Positions 16,898 through 29,333 of a stretch of DNA of 64,000 nucleotides are shown piece after piece. The notes beneath the pieces are model-generated. The model was not told the origin of the DNA, made no database searches, and saw only the letters and a program-made list of their open reading frames with translations. Origin of the DNA: Scenedesmus sp. ARA3 (taxonomy: Eukaryota > Chlorophyta > Chlorophyceae > Sphaeropleales > Scenedesmaceae); contig RWJK01001945.1 of assembly GCA_004335835.1 (NCBI GenBank), forward strand, positions 62,001-126,000, in the 5' to 3' direction. A program made the translations under genes and the position numbers. Every line of letters starts with the position of its first letter. The first letter of the stretch is position 1.

Positions 16898-19800
16898 CTA
16901 CTGCCGTGGGCACAGAGTATCTCCCTGCACGCCCGGCTGCCACAGCAGCGCTGCTGAGCCGGCGTGTGTCAGGCTGCCCAGGCCCCAGTGGAACACGTAG
17001 TACTCCACAGGGTTGGCCGCCAGCAGCGCTGCTGTCTCAGGCATGGCCATGCCCAGCCGCCCTGCGCATGTCACAGCAGTTGCAGGGCAGTTGCAGTTGA
17101 TGCGGTGTGCACAGATGCCCATGGCATGTGAATGTATCAGGCATGGCCATGCCCAGCCTCCCTGGCGTTGTGCTGTAAGAGCAGTGACAGGCAAGGAAGT
17201 AAGCTCAAATCACCAACAGCCACAAGATGCAGGAATGTAGCTGCAGCTGGACAGTGCGCATCAGGCACTGCTGCTGCAACACATGTTGCCTTGGGCCTGC
17301 TTTCATACATTGTTTGCAGTCAATACTGCTAGCTGCGTACGCACCTGCGTAGTGGTTGAAGCCCATTTCGAAGCCAGTGGGCAGGTACTTGGAGCCCAGC
17401 ACATACTTGAAGCTGTCGGTGAGGTTGGACACCCACGCACCTGCAGCAGCACCGCCAGCAGCAGGAGACAGGCCTGGCACATACTGCGTGAAATGTTTGA
17501 TGCAGTGCATGGCAGCAAGTGCAGCAGGCAGGCTGCTGTCTTTCTTTCTGCATTGCACTGAAGTGCGGCAACAGCAACCATGGCAATGCGATTCGGGTGA
17601 CGCTGCCGACCATCAGCATACAGCTGGTCCTGGCACTGATGCTGCTGCATCTACTTCCTGCAAAACAGCGACACAATTGTGCCTCTGACACACACGCTCC
17701 AACCTGTTGTGGCGTTGAAGGCCATCTACAGCTGGCTTGGCCACATGCAGCCTAGGCTGCGGGTGATGCATCTTGCTGGCGCTGTTCATCATGCAGCATG
17801 CTGCCGCTGCTGCTGCTGCGAGCCCCCCACCCCCCACCCCACCCCCTTTACAAAAAGTCCTGTGCATTCTTATGCCTGCGCCTCAAGCTGGCATGCGGGC
17901 CCACCTGTTGTGGCGTTGACGGCCATCCACAGCTGGCTGCCCAGGTTGATGCGCCACACACAGCCCTCAGGCGGTGGCGGCATGAAATCAAACAGCCGGA
18001 AGTTGGGCGGCAGCAGCGACTCATCCGCACCTGCAGGAAACACATTCAAAGCAACCCAGTGGACGACAGGATAGTGCCACGCGAAGTCAACTGATGCATG
18101 GCTACACTGGTATCTGCATAGTATACGGTTTTGCTTATTGCGTCAAAGCTGCTGTCGCAGTGCAGTAACACAATTAATGCAGGCAGTCCCTACCTGCATT
18201 GACGATGCGTGAATGCACCTCCAGCGCCGCAGCCAGCACGTGCCCGCTGCTGCTGTACAGGTCATCATCCTGCTGCCACGCCATCTCTGCGGTCTGCAGC
18301 AAGCTTCCCAGACCTGCATGCACACACAGACAGGCAGTTCGATGAGGGTACCACTGGTGAGCGCAACACCACCAGTGAGATGCCGCCAACATGCAGCCGC
18401 TTGACCTGACGCTTGCACTATACAGCAGCATTATGGGAGCTGCACCTGCTCAAACTGCAAGCCGCTGTGTGGAGATATGCGCTGTGGGTGAATGTGCATA
18501 GCTGTGGTGACTGTGCTGTTTTGGACCAGCAAGCACAGCCACTCCTACGCATAGCACTGCCACTGCAGCGCCTGCGCACCAAACAGGGTGTGGTAGATGT
18601 CCCTCAGCGTCTCCGTGCTCTCCCCTATCAGCCTGTTGGCGGCCCATCTGCCGCGGCCCCACTTGAAGTAGCCAGCCACTGTGGTGTGGAACAGCTGCAC
18701 AGCCCTGTCGTAGCGCGCCCTGTCATCTGTCAGGATGCCAAACGCCATCCAGCACTCTGCAATGCTGGCATGCCTGCGAGAAAGCACCAGCGTTTGATAT
18801 TCGTGGTCATCTAACAGTCCATGCCCATCTCTGGTGCGCCTCCAAGGCACATGACGCCGCATTCCAAATGCTAGTGCAACCTAGCCCTGCCATGTGCATA
18901 TCAGCTCATGCCAGAGCACTGCTGTGAAAGCTGGCGGTGCATGTATATACGCATGCACACGCACCAGTTGGCGTAGACGTTGCCATCGTGCCCCCACTGT
19001 GGTGGCGGTGTCTTGAAGGCCACCCAGGCATCAGTCACAGGCAGCAGCACACCTCCCATCCAGGCAACAAACTGCTGGAACACTTCGTCGCTGCCAAATT
19101 GGTGCCAGCCTGGGTGGGCCCGCAGCAGCTCCATGGCCCTGCTCAAAGAGGCACAGCCCTGCAGTGCACACACAGCAGCAGCCATGCGCAGTTACAAACA
19201 GCACAAGGGAGCACATGCTGCTGCACATGCAACACACGGCTTGCACGTTGATATTTCGTGCCATGCTGACGTGCTTGCAAGCTGACCAAGCCGTGTCTCT
19301 GGCTGATGCATTGCTACAGCAACCATAGCACAATCAGCTGCTGTTGTAATTGCTTGCATCCCCTGCACGTGCACGTAGGACCCTGACAGGAGCTAACCAG
19401 CACCTGCTGCTGCACCGCGCCTGCAACACACAACGCTTTTGTTTTCACTCACCCACGCTGCCTCCAGAGCCCCGTTGCCGTCCATCGCAGGCCCAAACAC
19501 CTTGTTCACTGCCGCCCAGCCACCCATAATGCGCAGCGCTGTGGCTGCATGCCTGGCATCCCCCGTGGCCCAAAAGGTCAGCGCCTGCTTAAATGCCATC
19601 TGGCCATCCAGCTCCACAAAGCTGACGTGGCCACAGATGTGGGCAGGGGCCCCTGGCGGGTAGTTTGGCGCGCACTGGCCCTGGCTGGGGTCGTTGAGGC
19701 CGCCATACCTGCAGGAACAGCAGCAGCAAATAGCCCATCAGTATGCTGTTGCCTGTTGGGTCTGGGCAATGATGAGTGGCTGGCAGTAAAGTTAAAAACG

Positions 19801-20347
19801 TTCCTGCTTCGCAGATTGCATGCAGGCTGCTCCCCCACGCTGGCCATGCGCCAGCCGCATGCACCCACCTGATGAGTGCCACTGGCATCGGGTAGGGCCC
19901 TGTGTAGTTGTCTGGCGAGCAGTCTGTTGGTGGCGCCCAGCCGCTGACAGCGTCCATCACTTTGGGCGGCACGCGCAGCCCAGTCAGCAGGCTGTGCAGC
20001 GCCGAGGCCTGCGGCTCTGAACCGCTGCGCAGCTGCTGCAGCATGAAGGCAAGCTCTGCAGGGCCTGCACATGTGCCGGGATGCATGAAGCCGCTGATGG
20101 AGTTGATGCGGCTCCACGCTGCAGCATCAGTAGATATACTGCCGTTATTGCTGCTGCTGCTGCTGCTGCTGCCGCTGGTGCTGCTTGACTCTGGCGGCAA
20201 CAAGGGAGCCGCGTCACGTGTTGGCGGTGGTTGTGGCGGTGGCACTGCTGCTGCCTGCAACAGCGCCTCTGCCTTGATTCTCACAATGGCTTCCTTTGTC
20301 AGCACAGGCACAATCTGGTACATCTGGTTCAGCTCCTCCGTAGTTTG

Positions 20348-20444
<97 letters not shown>

Positions 20445-20833
20445 AACGCTGGCACATAGGCCCGTGTGAAGTTAACGCAGCTGCCACTGCTGAACTCCAA
20501 GTTGGAATTGGCAGTCAAGTCTAACCGCAGAACAGGCGGAAGAGGGGGAGGCAGAGGTGTGGTGCTGTTTGTGCTGTTCGCCTGTGAAACGCCCGTCTCA
20601 CTGTCGACAGCAGCGCTGCTATGCACAAGCCGAGGTGCATACATCGCACAGCATGCGCGGAACTCCGTTGCTGAGAAGGGAATGTCGCTGCACATCACTA
20701 GCTGCTGTTGATTGCTGCAGGATGTGGCGTGTGCGCCAGGGTATAGCTGCAATGCCATGCATAGTGGCTGCTTGATGAGCACTGCTGCTACTACGACCAC
20801 TGCCAGTGTAAAACCTGGGGTGTTCCTCAACAT
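16898..20833 (-). CDS. secreted alginate-lyase-domain protein (PF05426-like)
   Basis: Probable polysaccharide lyase-like protein; substrate unknown. Eight exons chain in phase to 704 aa: 20833..19869, 19708..19453, 19158..18965, 18773..18580, 18313..18194, 18030..17905, 17440..17345, 17061..16898. A signal peptide (about residues 1-29, TLAVVVVAAVLI core) is followed by a variable region with a poly-Ser run of about 31 residues and a second Ser run. The lyase domain starts near residue 240. Family-like segments are FVELDGQMAFKQALTFWATG, ALRIMGGWAAVN, DGNVYANWHASIAECWMAFG, ILTDDRARYDRAV, ETLRDIYHTLFGLGSLLQTA and EMAWQQDDDLYSSSGHVL, matching the known order (uronate-lyase-type alpha-barrel with a conserved N-W-H-type segment). 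Many N-x-S/T sites fit secretion. The gene end is repeated downstream and two introns carry exon-edge copies. Whether it is catalytically active, or acts on an algal wall polymer, cannot be told from sequence. Confidence 0.82.
17134..17170 (-). repeat. acceptor-side copy of alginate-lyase exon 8 start
   Basis: AG followed by a copy of GRLGMAMP-coding sequence begins at 17161, 100 bp upstream (minus strand) of the real exon 8 start at 17061. Confidence 0.88.
17701..17747 (-). repeat. donor-side copy of alginate-lyase exon 6 end
   Basis: The exon 6 end coding for SQLWMAVNATT with its donor (real exon end 17905) recurs with its end at 17704, 201 bp downstream in intron 6. The donor there is GTTGGA. 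Confidence 0.88.
20351..20444. repeat. CTG/CAG tract coding for poly-Ser in the alginate-lyase gene
   Basis: About 31 uninterrupted triplets. On the minus strand they are read in frame as AGC, giving a long Ser run in exon 1. Confidence 0.97.
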
Positions 20834-22553
20834 GACCTCGACTTATAGGCGAGAAACGCTGACCATCACTGTGCATATGACCATCGTGTCAATGGTGTCC
20901 GTCTTGCTGCTGCTGTGTCTCTGCTGGCAGCGTCCCAAGCCGTGTGTGCATACAGTGCATCGTCACCATGGCTGGCAACTGAGTCCCTGCAACAGGACAA
21001 CCAACCCTGCAGTACTCATTGGCTCGAACCAAAGTACTAAATTGGTATCGTACTGTCGCCGCTCAATCCTTTATGGCGCATGGTGTAGTTGAGCTTGGCC
21101 AAAATGTGGCGCGGAACAGAATCGACGCTGGAGATCAACGAGATGTTTGGGCCCTAGTAGTCTATCTGATCACACAATGCGTTACTGATTTGTTTGGCCT
21201 CACCTAGGTGCATCTGTGTGTTGGATGAGCTCTGTGGGCTATGCCCGCGATCATTGTCAGCTGGTTCCCATCCTGCGGTATTGCCGGGTTCCCGATGGAG
21301 CAGTTCTTGAGGGTATTTGATGCGTAGACTACATAATTGAACCAGCAGCACTGCAACATCATGATTGGTAGTGTTCGCTATACGGCAATAAGATGACAGG
21401 CTGCTGTGCTGCGGGAGGTGGTGTGGTGGTGACCACTAACACGTAAAGAGCCATCATAAAGTAAAATAAAAGTATCTGTAATAATACACTGTTCTTGACG
21501 CTTGCGGATATCTGCTGGATGTTGCATAAAGCAAGCAATTGCCTTGCTGCAAACACGTGCCTGCTGCTGCTGTTGCTGTTGCTGCTGCTGCTGGCAGCAG
21601 ACAATAATATTACCGGCGCTATCTGACATCCGCGCCATGATCGTCACAGTGATGCTTCCCCTGGGCACGCCGTTTCTTGATGTGACAGCAATCCGAGCTC
21701 TGCTTAGCACAGTGCCCATATGAAAGCATGATGGCCAAAGTCCACTGTCTGCGGCAAACTGTCATGTTTGCACGGCCTGCACCGCACATGCTGTAGGTGT
21801 CGGAAACATTGCACAGGATATTATACTTAAACAGAGCTGTGACCCTAGGTAGCGTTGATGTAATCAGCAGCATTGGATGTGGTGATGCATTGTTACATGG
21901 TCCTGCATGCTACCGTAGCATGGTACCGTATGGCATACAGAAACGCATTGGGGCATCCCACCAAGGCATGTGCTTAACATAGGTGTGCACGAGAATGTGC
22001 TGTTCAGTGCTGTCAAGCCAAAACATTTTGAGCACTAAAATACAATGCTGTCACAGGGTCAAAACCTTGCAGAGACACACGACAGTGCTGCCAGCACTTT
22101 CATGCCAGCCCAGACATGCAGGTGTAATCAAAAAGGACATTCACCAGTCCAATCTAGCCCCAGCAGTGACAGGTTTGTTCACAAACGCACTTGAGCGGCA
22201 GTTCAGATGCTGGGCAATACTGAAGAAACAATGGCAGAGCACGCGGAAACATCACACAAAACCAGGTTGGACAATCAACACAGTAGAATGGTAATCATAA
22301 ACAGCTTCAAAGTAAAGGGTCATAATGTCATGTAAGTATGTCACGCTGCATACATGCAAAAAATGGAAGACATACATCAAAATCAAATCCACCGTCAAGG
22401 TTACTGAGCTGTCCCTATCAGTACACCAAAAAACTGCCAGCGATGGCCGCCAGTGATAGAGCTGTTTGTTCCCTTGTGCCGTCAATGAGGGGAGTGTCTG
22501 CTACTATCTGTTTGACAGACTGCCATGCCAACAATCACAGAAAGCCGTCAACA
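20834..22553. other. intergenic region, no gene supported
   Basis: 5' flank of the alginate-lyase gene and 3' flank of the subtilase gene. Less CTG-rich and more AT-rich than the genes. Short ORFs only; the longest lack motifs or plausible splicing. A small CAG cluster at 21559..21600 is the only repeat noted. Confidence 0.5.
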
Positions 22554-25500
22554 CTAGCAGAAAGAGCACCAGCTACAATAAGTACACCAGGCTGGCTTTG
22601 TTGGGAAGGCCGGGAAAGCAGGGGTTGGCGCTGGTGCAGGCGCAGATGGGGTGGGAGCAGGTGTTGACGGCTGAGGCTGGGGTGCAGGGGTTGGAGTGGT
22701 GGGCTGCGGGCCCGCTGCACGCAGCCTGTCTGACATGCTGTTGAGAAGCCGCTGAGGGGAGGAGGACTCAAAAAACACGGCTGCAAGCAGCAGTGGGAAC
22801 AGCAGAAGAGGATCCGCAGTAGCGGGGTCAAGCAGAGCCGATGAACGTGTAGTTGCAACTGCAAGGGTGCGAGTCGCAGGGCATAACATCAAATATATTG
22901 CAGGTACCAGTCCCAGCAGTACATGATTAGCTTCTGTTCACCTGCAGCTGCGCGCATCACGGCCACTTTCACTTCCCGAACTGACGCCCCAGGCCTGTAC
23001 TGCAAGTACAGCGCCGCAACACCACCAACGTGTGGTGCCGCCATGCTGGTGCCGGACATAACCTGCGAGCATCACACACACTGTTAGCACCTCCGCACAG
23101 TGCGACAGAGCAATGTAGCAGCCCGGTTAGGCATATCACAGTTCGGGAGGGAACAACAGCACGTGCCTGTATTGCTCTCAATGCCTGCATAACCCACCTG
23201 CTCTGCCCAGTCTGAGGATGTGCCGGCACTGTTGATGGAGCTGCCAGGGGCAAACAAGCTCAAGCATGGCCCAATGTTGCTGAAGCTGCTCGTAGCATCA
23301 TTGTCAGAAGAGCTAGAGCCCACAGTGATGGCAGAGGGAGCAGAGGCAGGGCTAATGGTGCAGGCATCAGCACCGCGGTTGTTGCCGGCGGCAATGACGG
23401 GAACGATGCCTGCTGCGGCCACAGCTGCAGGCAATAACAGATAATACAGGAAAACAGGTTGTCGGCTGGATGAATGGTGTTAGGCTGTATAGCTGCAGCT
23501 GTTGTCCCATAACATGCATGGCAAGTGGCACCTCCTCCACCTCACAAGCACTGCATCATAGTGCGACATACCTTCAATAGCATCGTTCAAAGACTGACTC
23601 TTGGGCCCTGCCAAGGACATGACTATCACAGCACTTTGGATGTTGTTGCGCTGTTTGTGGTCTTTGACCCTGGTAAAAGCAGATCAGTTTAGCACATGTT
23701 AAACTGATGAAGTGATAAAAGTGCATGGCAGGTTCAGTTCCCCACCTGCAAACATGCTTTGCCAAACAGAAGATTTCATAGCGGCACATCCCTGACCTGA
23801 TGCCATGTCTAACCTACCAATTCAGTGCAGCGAGGATGTTTGAGAAGCTTCCACTGCCATCCGCACCAAGTGCCTGGCCAAAGCAACAGCATGGAGTGAG
23901 TCAGTTTAAATGGGTAGTTGCTGTTTCAATGTCACATGTTGGTGGTGAGCTGCTCAGTCTCATCTGTAACATTGTCCTCATCACCTTACACATAGTGCTA
24001 TCTGCCAGAAATACAAGGCTGCGCGCAACCATGCTATGATTCACCGCGCACCTTGACTGGGTGGAGGGTTGCACCACGTGCCACACCATGGATGCTACCC
24101 ATAGCAATACCAGCAACATGAGTACCTGCAACTCAGCAGCAAGAAAGTGTCATCAGTCTGCAACCCAGCAGCGAGGAAGTGTCATCCGTCATTTTTCTGC
24201 CGCATCACCACAATGAGCGCGGGGTATGGCTGTGCTGCGCATGCAACTGGTACCCACCATGACCATTGTCGTCCCATACGCTGCCTCCAAATGTTGAAGC
24301 ACCATCACTGATGCGTCCTGCAAAGTCCTGGTGACTGGTGCGCACACCCTGCAGGACAAGAGTGACAGTAGGTGCACCCATACAAACCTAAGCCGCATAT
24401 TTTGACGACTTGTTTGCTGCAGCAGACGGAGAGAACAATTATGTACAGGCACGGGAGCAGGGCTGCCCTTGTTGATGTGAATTTGACTATGCTTGGGTGT
24501 TGTTCATTGCTTGCTGTTCACACATGCATTTACTGCTCCTCAAAAGCTCACCGTGTCAATCACATAGACTGCAGAACACAACAACCAGACAGCAGAATGG
24601 TCAGTCAAGGAGAAGTTGGTGCTGCTGCTGCAAATTTATGCGGGCAGTGGAAAGCAACAGGCATGCATGCATGCCAGCCCAACCGTTGTGTGTACACTGG
24701 CACCTCCATGCACCAAGCAATGCCAGCAGCTAATGTGCCACGGGGCGCTGACAGTAACTCACTGTGTACACCACGGCCATCGTAATCGCCGGAACTGCAA
24801 AGGACATGAAACAACTGAGTGTCATGCACGATACTATGCTGTTGCCAGCATGTTGCCTGTGTCACGCAACTGTACTCCCTGGCAGTGCCCAGTGAGAAAA
24901 CGCAAGTGCATCCTAGCCTCAATACCTCAGATTTTGCACACTCGCTCATGTATGCAGCATTCCCCCCTCACCTGTACTGACCATCCAGGGGAAGCCAATA
25001 CTGGTTGATCCTGTCAAGGCCCCTGCAGATTTTAGATGTGGCAGCAGACAAGTCAATGAATGCTTGCAAGCAGCAGGTGAACATACTGTATGCGCAATGC
25101 TGCTGGGTTGCTCTGCCTGCAGATATTTACTATGCTGCAACACCACCTGCAGACACATGCACAGCTACTCGGCAGCCACCACTGTGAGGCTGTTTGAGGC
25201 ACTCACCAGCTGGCTGCAGATGATGACGTTTTGTATGGTTCAGTTGTGGTGTCATCAACGCTCTGGGCACGAACAATGTCGCCTCTTGGCAGAGCATTTT
25301 CACCCCATCCTAGAGTGGGGTTTAGATTAAGTCCGGGTGCATCAGTTGCGGTGAGGCTGCGGATTGTGGAGAAGACCCTCAAATCTGCCTCAAGATATTC
25401 AATGTAAGGGCCAAGATGAGCTCTTAGCGCTGCCAGGTCATCTTCGCTGTTGACAGTCACTGCCATATGGGGCCACTTGACCAGGGTTGAGGATGCTGAG

Positions 25501-27493
25501 GTCTTGCCAATCTGCAGAGCACACATATGTGCTATGATGGGAATATGCAGGCTGATACGAGTTGACTTGGTAGGTTTGTGCTGTATGTGCAGCTACTTGC
25601 TAAAACAAAGCCAGCGGCAACTACATCCAAGCATTATTAATGGTTGTGCCTCACCCAAGGCAAGGGAGCAGTGCTGTTCATCAAGTCTCACCGTGCTGAG
25701 CGGCGTGTTGCAGATGCCCTGGAACCGGCGTGCAACGTTTGCATTTCTCCGTGTAGCGTTGGCCAGCTTGCCACTGAGCTCAGCGCAGATGGAGGAAACG
25801 TCTCCAATGGTGGTTGTGCGCTTCAGCTTGATGATGTAGCGGTTTGAAGCAGACTTCAACTGCATATACATTGGCAGCCCGCATGAGTAGAAGACCATCC
25901 GTGAGGCACCCTTCCCATGTGTGGGTAAGTGAGCGGGCAGCAAACTGCAGGATCTGCATTGATGTGCACTCTAGCTGCCAAGTTGTCTTGAACTTGCACA
26001 ACCGTACTTTGGGTTGCACTTGCACGAGCACGAGCAAAATGCATCCTGTCAGTTCATTCACCTGGTTGAGGTCGTTGCCAAACACGGGTGGAAGAGCAGT
26101 TGACCTTCCTTCGGCTGCGGTGAACAAAAACTCTGACACCTTGAAGTCGCTCAGCCCCAGCAACAACTGGACGTTGTCAAGGATCAGGTAAAAACCCATG
26201 CCTGACACATCCTTGAAGATGATCTGGTCAAAGGTCTGGCTGCCAGCGAGTCCACTCTTTGAAGGGACCAGCGCAGCTAGATTGATCCGGTAGTGCTGCC
26301 AGCCATCATCATTCGCGCCTATCACAGCGACCACATTGGTGTCCTGGTCTTGGCACGATAGACGTAGGTCACTGCAGAAGCGCAAAGTGAACAACAATGC
26401 CATGAGTAGCCATGCTTGAACACATGAGCCGCATGCAGTACACAAATTGCAGGTGCATTTAGACGCTGGAGCCACGACCAGCAGCAGAGGCTGATTGATG
26501 AGCATGAAGACGAGATAGTGCATGCGTTACGACCTGGCCCACGCTGACCTTGCACACATTATGGTCACTTACTTTGATTCGGATCTTGAGCTTCCATCCT
26601 TCACGAATATGGCTACAGACGTGAGACCAGAGCCCTTGGCCCAGAAGTCCAGCACACTGCAGAACAGGGAAAGGAGATCCATAAATGACAAAAACGCCAA
26701 CAAATAGCAGTTTGCCAGCACATAGACTGTCCAGGGTGCTACAAAGCTCGCATGCAGGACAGTGCATACCCTAGCGTGGCTGCATGCAGCATGCTGGTCA
26801 TGGAACCACGACCCTCTTCTGCTGCGCCGGGCATATTTCATGATGTACCTTGAGGTTGACTGCTTCTTCTGTGATTGGAAGATGAGGGATCCCCATGCGG
26901 CCACAGAGGCGTTGAAGCTGGCGGTGGAGCCATTGCGCCGCTGCAGGTGCAGGCAGCAGGAGCAGGAGCAGCAGCACCAGCAGGATGAGAACCAGGTAGC
27001 AAAACAAACATCTCCCATTCATTGCAGGAGGCGAGTTTGTCGGTTTCTGCAGGTCAACAGGTTGGAACATAAAAGCATGTGCTTTACTGGCGACGACAAA
27101 CGGCTCTCACGTGCGCGCACGATGCCTGCTACTGCTGCTGCGCCTCACCACTATCGTATCGGCCCACGTGCAGACTGTGCAGCCCGTGCTTGCATCATGC
27201 CATTTATCTCCAAGAGTACCGTTGGCGTACACAACAACAGTTTCCTGCCAGGGGCAGAATGAGAAACGAATGAGAACGAATGAGAAACGGGGTTGAATGT
27301 TACAGTTGTTGTGCTCCAAACACAGTGAAACACAAACTTCGTGAATCGGTTAATGACAGATGACTGACTTGATGACTTTTCAGCAGACACTCACCTTTTC
27401 TTTGTCCTTGTCACTATCAGCAAGCGTGCTGCTGCTGAGAAGCAGGCAGCTGACCAGGGCCAGGAAGACGTAAAGCGCGGAAGGGCGCGCCAT
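22554..27493 (-). CDS. proteinase K-like subtilase (S8) with N-terminal beta-sandwich-like module
   Basis: Secreted serine endopeptidase. Seventeen exons chain in phase to 741 aa: 27493..27395, 27244..27149, 26940..26849, 26656..26573, 26371..26062, 25859..25692, 25511..25207, 25022..24972, 24794..24763, 24568..24552, 24348..24258, 24125..24052, 23873..23818, 23669..23572, 23424..23198, 23062..22942, 22858..22554. Order: signal peptide (1-25); a module at about 34-205 resembling carbohydrate-binding beta-sandwiches (VLDFWAKGSGLTSVAIFVKD ... YRINLAALVP ... FDQIIFKDVSG ... LILDNVQLL); an I9 propeptide (about 230-345, YIIKLKRTTT ... YIEYLEADL); then the S8 domain. WGLDRINQ, Asp417 in YVIDT, His448 in NGHGTHVAG, oxyanion Asn539 in AAGNN and Ser606 in SGTSMAAPHVGG are all present. 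A Pro/Thr-rich tail and a Cys-rich end follow. No exon-edge copies were seen in its introns. The Asp-bearing exon is only 17 bases. Confidence 0.93.
24552..24568 (-). other. 17-nt micro-exon carrying the subtilase catalytic Asp
   Basis: Bounded by CTGCAG and GTGAGC. With one base from the previous exon it codes for IYVIDT. Both junction phases fit (1 into 0). Skipping it would remove the active-site Asp and break the reading frame. Confidence 0.85.
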
Positions 27494-28405
27494 GCTGGTT
27501 GGGAACAACCAGCGCTCAAAGCTTATGGAAAGACTCAAGTATCACACTCAGCAAGTAGTAGTGCCTGCGTGAAAGGGGCAAACACCAGCCCAAGCTAACT
27601 AACGTTGATAAGGGTAAGCTGTCGCACTGTTGCGCCAGTCACTATACCTTAGTTTGGTTAAACACAAGCTTAAGCTTGAACTCAAATTTATAGCTGCTCA
27701 TCGTCAGCTTTGACCGTGAAATTGCTAATCCTGTCATTAATAAGGGTTTGCCGAACACGATGTTTGAATGCTGCATCAGCATCATGGACGCCACATGATC
27801 GTTGTTTCTGAGACTCCAACAACACTGGACTGTTTTCACGTGAGGATCAGAGAACCTGCTGCTTGGAGCTGCTGTGACGTGATCGTAAGACGTTCAGTGA
27901 GCGAAGTTCGCTACGCGAGCCAGCTCTCCACAAATAGAGTATTTTGGTTCCTTCTAAGGTGCGTTTGGTGTAGCACCTGTCATCATAAGGTGAGCTGGGC
28001 GCTGAAAGGGGTTGTTGGGCAGGACAGCCAGCCGGAGCAGAGCACTCACAGCACCGCAACTTGTTGTGAAGCAGCATGCAGCTCACGAAAACCTTAGACT
28101 TGGTGATTTGTGACACAACAATCAGTTAACAGCAGTTTCTCGCTGCTCCACTATACGTCTTGTGCAGTACGGCTATAGGGCCAACACAGCTGTAGCTGCT
28201 GGAGCAACCTTGGATCCACAGGCCCAGCAAGCAGTTGTTGCAGGAAGTGTATCAACAGCAGACACGCGGCAGGGGTGGCAGTGGCAAGCAGCAAGGAAGC
28301 CATACAGTGTGGCGGCAGCGATCATCAGTGAAAATCTGCAAGCAGCAGTACCCTTGTAAGCAGACAACCACAGCAGGGCAGTGGCATCCTTTCACCATCA
28401 ACTTC
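27494..28405. other. divergent promoter region between subtilase and the small unknown gene
   Basis: Head-to-head interval of about 0.9 kb. It contains the TATA-like element for the minus gene and a CAG/CAA-rich stretch (about 28170..28350) just before the plus gene. That stretch is open in the plus frame and could be extra N-terminal coding sequence. Confidence 0.45.
27686..27692 (-). promoter_or_regulatory. possible TATA box of the subtilase gene
   Basis: TATAAAT on the minus strand about 190 bases before the subtilase ATG. The position suits a core promoter with a moderate 5' untranslated region. No transcription start is visible. Confidence 0.4.
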
Positions 28406-29333
28406 ATGGACATGCACATGGATCCTGTCACTCCTGGAGGCATTCCTGCTGCAGAGGATGGCCAAATAGAACAGCAGCAGTCAGAACCGCAACATGAGAA
28501 AGAGCAGCAGCTGTCAGAGCAGCAGCAGCAGGCGGAGCTTACTGACACCATCAGGACAGGCCTAGATGCGATGAGCGGCAGGCGCCAAGACATCCACGCA
28601 AAGGTGTGTGCAAGCATGAATGTTTTTGCGCTGTGATGCATGCGATGCTGCTCGATAGTAAATATAGTTTGCGGTGTTGAGCAGGTTTGTGACATGCATC
28701 GCCAGGCGAGCAGCGATGAGTCACACTTCTTGACATGATGGCAGTTCCTTTTTTCATTTACCAGCTGCACACACTGTAGCACACTGGCATGCAAAACAGC
28801 TGGCTTGCACAGCGCATGTGAGTGTCCTGCAAGGACGGGTCTGCAGCTGTGTCGCATGTGCACTGTCTACACCACTGCAGTTGATGTTCTTGCTGAGATG
28901 TTTTTCTCTGCTTGCATGCCCGCCTGTCCTCTGTTTTCACACAGATTGACGAGCTCAGCGCTGTTCTGCTGCAGTTCCTAGAGACTACAAAGCTGAGCTT
29001 CATGCAGCTCATTGACAGGTGCGCACATCCGTCCCCAAATTTTTTGAATCTTGCATGCGTTAGCGTGCACGCTGTGGCTGCTTGTATGCTGTGTTCGCCT
29101 CCCAGCAGCAGGAACCGTACTGACGTTGTGCTTTACACCACCAATCCATGCGCCACTGCAGCTACCGCAAGGACGTGGACGGCTTCTGCGACACAGTGGT
29201 GGCCTCCAACAGCCAGGAGGCTGACGAGACGCTGAAGGCCATCTGCAGGCTGCAGCGCGCGCAGCGCCTGGTGGAGGGGCTGGGGCTGAATGTGCTGCAC
29301 CCTGATGCGCAGCAGGCAGGCATGCAGCTGTAG
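28406..29333 (+). CDS. small unknown Gln-rich / helical protein
   Basis: I do not recognise this gene. Three exons chain in phase to 147 aa: 28406..28603, 28945..29018, 29162..29333. The N-terminal 45 residues are Gln/Glu-rich and probably disordered. From about residue 45 to 140 the sequence looks alpha-helical (DTIRTGLDAMSGRR, IDELSAVLLQFLETTKLSF, ADETLKAICRLQRAQRLVEG) with possible heptads, which suggests a small coiled-coil or adaptor subunit. The start ATG is chosen as the first in a short MDMHMD cluster; upstream in-frame Met codons exist, so the N-terminus may be longer. No signal peptide or membrane segment. TGTAA at 29598..29602 is a candidate poly(A) signal, 265 bp past the stop. 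Confidence 0.6.

Noticed and set aside
15892..17100. 402-codon plus-strand ORF
   Set aside because: Antisense to the alginate-lyase gene end and its CTG-rich copies; Cys/Leu/Ala runs come from triplet repeats, and the minus strand has the recognisable protein.
19908..20459. Plus-strand ORF with a long Leu run
   Set aside because: Antisense of the poly-Ser tract in the alginate-lyase exon 1.
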